Source of the DNA: Methanobacteriota archaeon
Lineage (GTDB): Archaea > Methanobacteriota > Methanobacteria > Methanobacteriales > Methanobacteriaceae
DNA length: 10,750 bases
Assembly: GCA_023409695.1 (NCBI GenBank)
Contig: JAEYQZ010000153.1
Coordinates: 1-10,750, forward strand
Direction of reading: 5' to 3'
The notes beneath the pieces were generated by a model. It did no database searches, was not told the origin of the DNA, and was given only the letters and a program-made list of their open reading frames with translations. The translations under genes were made by a program, and so were the position numbers. Positions 5,812-10,750 of this stretch are shown here, in pieces; within the stretch, counting starts at the first letter, position 1; each line of letters opens with the position of its first letter.

Positions 5812-6798
5812 TTATGATCGTTCCTCTTTAACACCAGTTATTTTGTCCTTTTGGAAGTCAAATAACACTGCTTTTTGGTCTTCATGAGTCACATAAAGCT
5901 TTTTATCTTCAGTAATTTCTCCAACAACTGAAGCGGTTATATTAACTTCTTCAAGCAGTTCAATACATCTGTTCACTTTACTGCTTTCTGCAGTAAGGAC
6001 GAAACCGGATCCTGGATATAATTTAAGCCATTGTTCCCATTCTACGCTTTCATTTCGCGGGATCTTTTCAAGTTCAACGGTTGCACCTACATCAGATGCT
6101 TCAAGTAACATTCCAAGTGTACCTAAAGTTCCTGGATTGCTTATGTCTTTGCCTGCGGTTACCAGTTTTTTACTGCCTATTTTATTCATAACTTCAATCT
6201 GAGCCTGTACGAGTTCATCACTTTTCATCGTGGTTGTATCCCAGTTAAGGTCAAATTTTGGATGCAGTTTTCCATCAATATCAATTGCAATTATAACCTT
6301 ATCACCAGTATTGGCATCACAACTTGTAATAACAGCATCTTTATCTACTATCCCTGTAATAGACACATCTAAAGCATTATATGGTGTATCCGGATGTAAA
6401 TGGCCTCCTACCATTGGAACTCCAAACTTTTTAACTCCTTCATTAATGCCTTCCATAATTTCATTGCATATTTCCTTGTCTTTTGTGGAAATAACATTGG
6501 TCATGCCGATAGGTTTTCCACCCATGGCAGCAATATCATTCACATTAACTAAAACAGAACAGTAGCCAGCCCAGCGCGGATCAGCTTCCATAAGCCTTCC
6601 CCACATTCCATCGGCTGCAAGAAGAGCTAATTTTTCATTTCCTATATCTATGGCAGATGCGTCGTCGCCAAAGCTTAAAATAGTATTTCCCGCAATATTA
6701 TAGGTATCTTTTAAAATATTTGCGATATGGTTTATGGAATTTTTTCGTGTAATCCCTTCAAAATTTTTTATAGAATCAATGAGAGCGTTTAAATCCAC
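5812..6798 (-). CDS. mmp2: Methanogenesis marker protein 2 (AIR synthase/PurM-HypE fold), GTG start
   Basis: 328 residues with the PurM/HypE/SelD/ThiL superfamily pattern: FGDDASAI (43-50), VNVNDIAAMGGKP (84-96), VGGHLHPD (130-137) where PurM has a GGHT-type loop, and DISNPGTLGTLGMLLEAS (218-235) matching the DISDGG-type C-terminal motif. Known: this superfamily binds ATP to activate carbonyl or carboxylate groups of small molecules or peptides; Mmp2 is a methanogen-restricted branch without an assigned substrate. GTG at 6798 is chosen because GAGGTG, a near-perfect SD, lies 5 nt upstream and overlaps the stop codon of the preceding DUF2117 gene; the genes are 9 bp apart and coupled. ThiL and HypE are alternatives, but the methanogen-marker neighbourhood and motif details favour Mmp2. 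Confidence 0.88.
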   Translation of the reverse strand: MDLNALIDSIKNFEGITRKNSINHIANILKDTYNIAGNTILSFGDDASAIDIGNEKLALLAADGMWGRLMEADPRWAGYCSVLVNVNDIAAMGGKPIGMTNVISTKDKEICNEIMEGINEGVKKFGVPMVGGHLHPDTPYNALDVSITGIVDKDAVITSCDANTGDKVIIAIDIDGKLHPKFDLNWDTTTMKSDELVQAQIEVMNKIGSKKLVTAGKDISNPGTLGTLGMLLEASDVGATVELEKIPRNESVEWEQWLKLYPGSGFVLTAESSKVNRCIELLEEVNITASVVGEITEDKKLYVTHEDQKAVLFDFQKDKITGVKEERS

Positions 6799-6803
6799 TT
6801 GTA

Positions 6804-6809
6804 CACCTC
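6804..6809 (-). promoter_or_regulatory. SD of mmp2 overlapping the DUF2117 stop codon
   Basis: Minus-strand GAGGTG, 5 nt before the GTG start at 6798, shares two bases with the TGA stop of the upstream gene (6810-6808). This fixes the GTG start and indicates translational coupling. Confidence 0.75.
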
Positions 6810-7902
6810 AGTTTTCTTTTATTTTAAAGCAAGTGGTGTTATCATTTATAATCTGTAGTATTTCATTTTTAAAACTTTCGATATTTTCTGTTTCTATGAT
6901 TTCTTCTTCATTGAAGAGTTCATGAAAGATTTTTTGGCCTATGATGTCATCATATCCACTTTCAAGTTCTATTATTAATGATTTACCATTTTTAAACCCT
7001 TTTTCCACCACTTTATCAATATCACCGTCGGTAATTCCAATTATAGGAACTCCAAATCTATAGAGAATATCTCCTGCAACAAGAGTAGTATCATCTCCAA
7101 CTGTTACTACAATGTCTGCGTCTTTTAATTTGTAAATATCTTCTGCTGCATGATTCAAAAAGGCCACATTGAATTTATCTCCAGTTTTAGGCTTTTCAAC
7201 GACTCTTGGAGTGACCTCGGATCTTCTAAGCAATCCTGTTTTTATCACCACTTTGGTTAAATCAACTTTTCCAAGTTTTTCGACCCCGTGTTTTTTAATG
7301 GTTCCTCCAATTATTTCAGTTATAATGCCATCTTCTGCGACTAAAGTAACATCACATGAAGTTGATTTGCCAATAACAAGTCCATTTACAAATATATTCT
7401 CATTAGGAGACACTCCTGCAACATTTCTGCGGGTTTGTGTGACCTCACTTCTCATTAATTCAGTCTTTATTTCTTCAGCGTCAACCACTTCCAGGTTCAA
7501 TCGCCCCGCTATCTGATTTGCAAATTCACTTAATGATTTTTCCCAGGCTATAACGCTTCCATCGGATTCTCCGGGCCTTTCAATTTGAATTAAATGAGGG
7601 ATATTTTTACATCTGCTCCAAACTTTAAATCCAAAGGCATGACCAGTTACGCTGGATTTTCCGTAATTTATCAAAAATATAACATCACAATTGGGAACAA
7701 ATTTTTCAATGGATTCACTTGGAAACAATTTTTGACTTATGTCTATCTTATTCTCCAGTCCTGCATCATATACTGCAGTCCTGCCCATTGTTCCTCCAAG
7801 CCGTGCCTTAACATCCCCATAATCTTGAAGTAAGTTCAAAATTTTCTCCGCATAACCTGAATCAACTATATATGGTCCATGCACAACTACGCCAATTTTC
7901 AT
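6808..7902 (-). CDS. DUF2117 family protein, methanogen-conserved, function unknown
   Basis: 364 residues, soluble. The N-terminal MKIGVVVHGPYIVDSGYAEKIL looks like the first strand and loop of a Rossmann-like domain, and GGTMGRTAVYDAGLE (36-50) and FLINYGKSSVTGHAFG (76-91) follow. A second alpha/beta part contains VVTVGDDTTLVAGDILYRFGVPIIGITDGD (265-294), a GDD-T loop reminiscent of nucleotide-binding P-loops in NAD-kinase-like or TOPRIM-like folds (inference). A central segment (165-235) is rich in short strands (FVNGLVIGKSTSCDVTLVAEDG). I recognise it as the DUF2117 family of methanogens with moderate confidence and know of no assigned reaction. It is the first gene of a two-gene unit with mmp2, so the two proteins probably act in one pathway. 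ATG at 7902 is preceded by a modest AGAGAT. Confidence 0.72.
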   Translation of the reverse strand: MKIGVVVHGPYIVDSGYAEKILNLLQDYGDVKARLGGTMGRTAVYDAGLENKIDISQKLFPSESIEKFVPNCDVIFLINYGKSSVTGHAFGFKVWSRCKNIPHLIQIERPGESDGSVIAWEKSLSEFANQIAGRLNLEVVDAEEIKTELMRSEVTQTRRNVAGVSPNENIFVNGLVIGKSTSCDVTLVAEDGIITEIIGGTIKKHGVEKLGKVDLTKVVIKTGLLRRSEVTPRVVEKPKTGDKFNVAFLNHAAEDIYKLKDADIVVTVGDDTTLVAGDILYRFGVPIIGITDGDIDKVVEKGFKNGKSLIIELESGYDDIIGQKIFHELFNEEEIIETENIESFKNEILQIINDNTTCFKIKEN

Positions 7903-7918
7903 AATCTCTTTCTCTGGA

Positions 7919-7938
7919 TGAATTATATATTAAAATTA
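7919..7938 (-). promoter_or_regulatory. Probable TATA box of the DUF2117-mmp2 unit
   Basis: The minus strand reads TTTTAATATATAATTCATC across this stretch, the best TATA match in the 149-bp gap between nob1 and this unit. It is close to the start codon, implying a very short leader. The gap shows nothing else of note. Confidence 0.4.
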
Positions 7939-8051
7939 TCGCTAAACTCATAGCTTTAAAAAAATAATTATGCTGTGTTGATGTTAATTGTTTTTATTCC
8001 CTTTAGATGATGAGATTGCTTTTAATTTTACTTTTAAAGAATTAAAATAAA

Positions 8052-8567
8052 TTAAATATTTTTAATAGTTTTTACTCTCTTCCTAAAAACAGGAGACCCA
8101 CATATTTCACATTCTTCAAATTTATAATCTGTGGGATATCTTTTTTTACAGCCCTTGCAGATTTTAACCCAATTAATAATCTCTTTTATTCCAGGGGTTA
8201 AAACACTTTGAAAATCAATTCTAATGGTCTTAAGAGTATTCTGCATGGAATAATCATCTGTTACAACAATTGGTTTAAATCCATTTCTTTTGAATTTAAA
8301 TGCAAGTGCTACAATACCTTTGTCAACATCAGAAAGCCGCAGGATATCGCCTGAAGATGTGATAATCTGGTTAATTTCTTGTATATCTTCAGGATCAGGT
8401 TCATCTACTTTAATATGTCCATTTTCTATGGCAGATTGCAGTAATATTTCTGATTTTAAGTCTTTAATTTCTAAAATAGCACCACTTGTTGTAAAATTCG
8501 AATAGCTTTTTGAATAAAAGCCCCCTATTATTGCGGATGCGTCCAGGACATAAATCTTTTTTTGCAT
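8052..8567 (-). CDS. nob1: Nob1, PIN-domain rRNA endonuclease with zinc ribbon
   Basis: 171 residues, typical for archaeal Nob1. The PIN domain spans 1-128: D9 in YVLDASAII, E33, SDVDKGIVALA (79-89) with D80/D82, and VVTDDYSMQN (101-110) with D104/D105 supply the metal-binding acid cluster. A C-terminal zinc ribbon follows: C137-x2-C140 and C153-x2-C156 (CKGCKKRYPTDYKFEECEICG). Known: Nob1 cuts the 3' end of pre-16S/18S rRNA at site D during small-subunit maturation. The order PIN then zinc ribbon separates it from VapC toxins, which lack the ribbon. No clear SD precedes the ATG at 8567, but AT-rich TATA-like DNA lies 25-35 nt upstream, so a leaderless message is plausible. It is not obviously cotranscribed with the DUF2117 gene 149 bp downstream. 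Confidence 0.93.
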   Translation of the reverse strand: MQKKIYVLDASAIIGGFYSKSYSNFTTSGAILEIKDLKSEILLQSAIENGHIKVDEPDPEDIQEINQIITSSGDILRLSDVDKGIVALAFKFKRNGFKPIVVTDDYSMQNTLKTIRIDFQSVLTPGIKEIINWVKICKGCKKRYPTDYKFEECEICGSPVFRKRVKTIKNI

Positions 8568-8669
8568 AATATCAATTATTGATTTTTAAAAATAATAAAT
8601 TTATTTAACTATTTAAAATATTTAAGCTAAAATAGGCATTTTTGCAGTCCATTATCATAAGATACAGAA

Positions 8670-8680
8670 AGTTTTTATGC
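8670..8680 (+). promoter_or_regulatory. TATA-like element 25 nt before the candidate RNA
   Basis: AGTTTTTATGC, with A-rich GATACAGAAA before it as a possible BRE. The distance to the hairpin (about 25-30 nt) fits an RNA gene starting near 8700. A TATA-like match (ACATAAAAAAG, about 8804-8814) also exists on the other strand on the far side of the hairpin. Confidence 0.4.
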
Positions 8681-8699
8681 GATGAAATACAAATAAAGG

Positions 8700-8811
8700 T
8701 ATGCAAGGAGGGCGAAATTAGACTCCTCTTAATTTTTCCGCAAAAATTAAACCGCCTCTGAATTGGATCTAATGCCCTCCTGGTTTCCAAATTGTTTCTA
8801 CGACTTTTTTA
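8700..8811 (+). ncRNA. Candidate structured small RNA
   Basis: An isolated, locally GC-richer block in very AT-rich DNA folds into one long hairpin. The outer stem AGGAGGGC (8706-8713) pairs with GCCCTCCT (8774-8781), 8 bp. After a GAA bulge, ATTAGA (8717-8722) pairs with TCTAAT (8768-8773), 6 bp. TCC/GGA extends it across an internal loop, and the tip is TTAATTTTT-CCGC-AAAAATTAA (8729-8750), 9 bp. A TATA-like element sits 25 nt upstream and TTTTTT at 8805-8810 could end transcription. No plausible protein is encoded. The minus strand, as a nob1 leader, would fold equally well, so the strand is uncertain. No RNA family was recognised; tRNA, C/D box and H/ACA do not fit well. Confidence 0.45.
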
Positions 8812-9152
8812 TGTAATTCACAGCATTGTTTTGATCTAATGCCAGTTAGTTATGGTTTGATTGGATACCATATAAATCTTTTGATTTCTTATTACTGTTA
8901 AATAAGCCTGAATGTTCATTTTAAGACTTCTTATTCTTAGATTAATTTTGGTATTGGCTATTTTTAGATATGAACTTTATTTTAAGTTTTAAAATTAATT
9001 TTACTAATTATGTAATGATGTGTATATTTAAAATATAATAGAAATAACTAATATAATGGATAGGGCATATATATTATCGATTAAATCTTATTTAGTTATT
9101 ACGTCCAAAATATTTTCTTATTTAATTAATATCATGAATACTGGATGATTTT
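8812..9152. other. Non-coding gap before moaB
   Basis: No convincing ORF. It contains a second copy of GATCTAATGCC (8833-8843; first copy 8766-8776 inside the candidate RNA), an inverted repeat TATGGT/ACCATA (8851-8856/8867-8872) abutting a TATA-like CCATATAAATC, and then very AT-rich DNA leading to the moaB promoter. Nothing else is recognised. Confidence 0.5.
9066..9078 (+). promoter_or_regulatory. Probable TATA box of moaB
   Basis: CATATATATTATC is the strongest TATA-like match upstream of moaB. It predicts a start of transcription near 9095-9100 and a leader of about 55 nt ending in the SD-like GGATGA (9143-9148). Confidence 0.5.
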
Positions 9153-9677
9153 ATGAAAAGCGAAAGTATGAAAGAGCATAAAAAACAAGCACCAAAATCT
9201 GTAAATGGTGCAGTTATAACCTTAAGTGACTCTAAATATAATGATTTTTTGTTGAATAAGGACAGTGATGTATCTGGAAGTTTAATAAAAGATGCCTTAA
9301 ATGAAAACCATAACCTTGTTTTTTACTCGGTGATACCTGATGATGCCGGACTTCTTGTTTCAACTATAGGTCATATAATAGAAAAGTATGATGTCGATGT
9401 TATCATAACAACAGGGGGAACTGGAATCGGGCCTCGAGATATAACAATTGAAACTCTAAAGCCGCTGTTTACTAAAGAATTGAATGGATTTGGAGAGATA
9501 TTCCGGTATGAATCATATAAAGAGCTTGGAACTGGTGCAATTTTAAGCAGAGCGACAGCTGGTGTTTACAAAGGTAAATTATTAATAGCTCTCCCAGGAT
9601 CTCCAAATGCTGTGAGTTTAGGTTTAAAAATAGTAATGCCGGAACTTGGTCATCTTGTCAAGCATTTAAGAGATTAA
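9153..9677 (+). CDS. moaB: MoaB/MogA-type molybdopterin adenylyltransferase
   Basis: 174 residues. After a charged 17-residue N-terminal tail comes the MoCF-binding fold: GAVITLSDSKYND (19-31), VDVIITTGGTGIGPRDITIETLKPLF (81-106) with the TGGTG nucleotide/pterin loop and the following acidic position, GFGEIFRYESYKELGTGAILSRATAG (112-137), and LLIALPGSPNAV (143-154). Known: this family adenylylates molybdopterin to allow insertion of Mo or W; in methanogens the product serves formylmethanofuran dehydrogenase and formate dehydrogenase. MogA has the same fold, but the FRYESYKELGT stretch is closer to MoaB. ATG at 9153 has GGATGA 4 nt upstream; M6 is an alternative start without an SD. It stands alone on the plus strand, divergent from nob1. 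Confidence 0.93.
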   Translation: MKSESMKEHKKQAPKSVNGAVITLSDSKYNDFLLNKDSDVSGSLIKDALNENHNLVFYSVIPDDAGLLVSTIGHIIEKYDVDVIITTGGTGIGPRDITIETLKPLFTKELNGFGEIFRYESYKELGTGAILSRATAGVYKGKLLIALPGSPNAVSLGLKIVMPELGHLVKHLRD

Positions 9678-9713
9678 TAATTTTAAGATAATTGTCTATT
9701 CCGCTCAAAAATC

Positions 9714-10008
9714 ATAGCCTTCAAAAAACCTACGGTTTTTTGATGCCCCAAAAATTCTTTGAATTTTTGAGGGATTTTTGGCATTGAAGGAAAACCGAAG
9801 GTTTTCCTGAACCGCAAAATCTATGATTTTGCAGGCTATCAAAAATCTTTGATTTTTGATGCATCAAACATTTTATGTTTGAATGCCCCAAACACCTTTG
9901 GTGTGCGAATCTCTCAAAAATTCGAAGAATTTTTGGAGCGCAAAACCTTCGGTTTTGCAAGCTACGATTCGCCACGTCAAAATTAAAAATTTTGACAGTG
10001 TTTGAGGG
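9714..10008. repeat. Array of ten consecutive hairpins with nested long-range stems
   Basis: Head-to-tail palindromes with three-base loops occupy almost every base: 9721-9743, 9746-9773, 9788-9808, 9814-9832, 9838-9860, 9861-9886, 9892-9904 (weak), 9913-9938, 9940-9958 and 9973-10000. All nine strong stems have perfect 7-10-bp cores with an A-rich 5' arm (mostly CAAAA-type) and a T-rich 3' arm; loops vary (TAC, TTT, GAA, TAT, TTC, AAA). Four have a one-base bulge on the 3' side and 2-4 more pairs below it. Longer-range pairs bracket groups: 9714-9720 with 9833-9839, 9905-9911 with 9966-9972, and 9886-9895 with 9998-10008. It lies between moaB and the next plus-strand gene. A transcription-blocking or mobile palindromic element are both possible. 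Confidence 0.9.
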
Positions 10009-10115
10009 TTTTATTTATTACTTATTTTTTCGTTTAGACTATTTTAAGGTATATTCTAAGTTTATTTAATTTAATAACCTGTTTTATGTAGTTAATAAAT
10101 AAAATGTTCGTGACA

Positions 10116-10159
10116 ATAATCACAAAAAATATAATTGATGGATTTAAATCAGTGATTAT
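10116..10159. repeat. Nested inverted repeat upstream of the secreted-protein gene
   Basis: ATAATCAC (10116-10123) and GTGATTAT (10152-10159) are perfect 8-bp inverted repeats, and between them lies the palindrome GATTTAAATC (10141-10150). They are about 50 nt upstream of the TATA box at 10211. This could be a regulator site; otherwise the 10009-10207 stretch shows nothing. Confidence 0.5.
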
Positions 10160-10207
10160 GGCCACATTGGGACATAAATTCATTTTTTTTAGAAAATAAT
10201 GCATAAG

Positions 10208-10225
10208 AAGCTTTATATATTAAAA
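10208..10225 (+). promoter_or_regulatory. TATA box of the secreted-protein gene
   Basis: AAGCTTTATATATTAAAA is a strong archaeal TATA region with a purine-rich flank. Predicted transcription starts near 10240-10245, followed by GGAGG (10254-10258) and ATG at 10266. Confidence 0.6.
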
Positions 10226-10265
10226 TAAACTATTTATTATCGAAAACATATATGGAGGCGGATAT

Positions 10266-10750
10266 ATGCAAAAAATTTTGGTAACTTTGATGGTTACAAT
10301 TATGGCTATGACATTATTGGGCCCTATTTCTGCAGAGGATATATCTGATGTTTTAAATAGCACTAATGTCACAAATTCAAGCACTAATGATTCTGTATCT
10401 GGCAATAATTCAACTGATAATAGTTCTATTGCAAATAACAGCACTTCAAACAATACAACTTCAATACCAGATCAGTTTAAAACATTGATAGATCCTCAAA
10501 GCAAATTAATAGCGTTAATAACAACAATAGAAACTTTAAAAACAACTTATGCTAATAATTCAACTGCGGCTGGACTTTTAAACTCGTTAAGTCAGTTTGA
10601 AAAACAGGCTAACAGCTTAAACAACCAGATCACTGCGTTTATGCAGAATTCAACAGTTGAAAACGGTACTGTAATAGCACCTGGTAGAATAAATAGTTTT
10701 ATTAAAAGAGAGGCTGCTCTTGAGCATAAAGTTGCTGTTAAAGAACAGGT
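10266..10750 (+). CDS. Secreted Asn/Ser/Thr-rich protein, 3' end outside window
   Basis: 161 complete codons, open to the window edge. Residues 1-23 form a signal peptide: MQK, a hydrophobic core to LLG, and ISA before ED at 24-25, a likely signal peptidase site. Residues 30-66 are low complexity (N, S, T) with many N-x-S/T sequons (for example N31, N34, N37, N41, N52, N58, N63); further sequons occur at N98, N128 and N133, so heavy archaeal N-glycosylation outside the cell is likely. Residues 68-161 are helix-rich (FKTLIDPQSKLIALITTIETL, LNSLSQFEKQANSLNNQI, FIKREAALEHKVAVKEQ) and could form a coiled coil. No family is recognised; a cell-surface or pseudomurein-associated role is inference. 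The start follows GGAGG with 7 nt spacing. No opposite-strand gene is needed here. Confidence 0.85.
   Translation, partial: MQKILVTLMVTIMAMTLLGPISAEDISDVLNSTNVTNSSTNDSVSGNNSTDNSSIANNSTSNNTTSIPDQFKTLIDPQSKLIALITTIETLKTTYANNSTAAGLLNSLSQFEKQANSLNNQITAFMQNSTVENGTVIAPGRINSFIKREAALEHKVAVKEQ

Noticed and set aside
8707..8780. tRNA-like unit (74 nt, 7-bp end stem)
   Set aside because: The size and end stem suit a tRNA, but there is no D-loop GG, no T-arm GGTTC, and the interior folds as one long hairpin.
8605..8790. 61-codon minus-strand ORF over the candidate RNA
   Set aside because: TTG start, no SD, and no protein-like pattern; the DNA is explained better by the hairpin.
9681..9720. Simple intrinsic terminator for moaB
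   Set aside because: The stretch before the array has no stem followed by a U-run; termination, if any, would have to involve the array itself.
9730..9975. 81-codon minus-strand ORF inside the hairpin array
   Set aside because: It is built entirely from the palindromic repeats, with no SD and a repeat-derived composition (recurring RFC, KIF and SLQN words). It is an accident of the repeats.
9875..10069. 64-codon plus-strand ORF overlapping the array end
   Set aside because: It starts within a hairpin, has no SD, and its sequence is the mirror of the opposite-strand repeat ORF.
10220..10453. 77-codon minus-strand ORF
   Set aside because: It is antisense to the clearly signalled secreted-protein gene (TATA, GGAGG, signal peptide); acidic Val/Leu-rich translation is the mirror of the Asn/Ser/Thr codons.

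Overview
The window reads as chromosomal DNA from a hydrogenotrophic methanogenic archaeon, most likely of the order Methanobacteriales (Methanobacterium-like). The basis is a dense set of methanogen-only 'methanogenesis marker' proteins, AT-rich DNA with TATA-type promoters, GGAG/GAGGTG ribosome binding sites, archaeal Nob1, and a secreted protein full of N-glycosylation sequons. The genus is inference.

Layout. Positions 1-5551 are a minus-strand run read from right to left: mmp3 - mmp6 - DUF2111 - mmp5 - mmp15 - mmp17 - nifB (nifB leaves the window at its 3' end). Joins are tight: mmp3/mmp6 overlap by 20 bp, mmp5/mmp15 overlap by 8 bp, and the mmp15/mmp17 and mmp17/nifB gaps are 25 and 30 bp. 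The 5552-5811 gap holds the presumed mmp3 promoter, a perfect 8-bp-arm palindrome beside it, and two copies of a ~36-nt direct repeat. Positions 5812-7902 hold a second minus-strand pair, DUF2117 - mmp2, translationally coupled. nob1 (minus, 8052-8567) follows. A 585-bp gap (8568-9152) contains a compact hairpin that is probably a small RNA gene, then the promoter of moaB (plus, 9153-9677). Downstream is a ~295-bp block of ten consecutive hairpins (9714-10008), then a promoter and the 5' part of a secreted Asn/Ser/Thr-rich protein (10266 to window end).

How the genes work together. Mmp3 and Mmp17 are known subunits of the ATP-driven methyl-coenzyme M reductase (MCR) activation complex (with McrC, Mmp7 and the A2 ATPase, none of which lie here). 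That complex carries nitrogenase-L-cluster-like metalloclusters, and NifB is the enzyme that builds L-cluster in nitrogenase maturation, so nifB right behind mmp17 makes functional sense. Mmp15 is a 2-hydroxyacyl-CoA-dehydratase-activase-type ATPase with both cluster cysteines in place. Mmp5, encoded just before it with an overlap, has a CxxC region resembling the N-terminal CxxC region of Mmp15. The pair looks like a small ATP-driven low-potential electron-transfer device. MoaB serves tungsto/molybdopterin synthesis, needed for formylmethanofuran dehydrogenase, and Nob1 matures 16S rRNA.

The least explained parts are the hairpin array, its smaller relative between mmp6 and DUF2111, the candidate RNA at 8700-8811, and the promoter-proximal repeats of mmp3.
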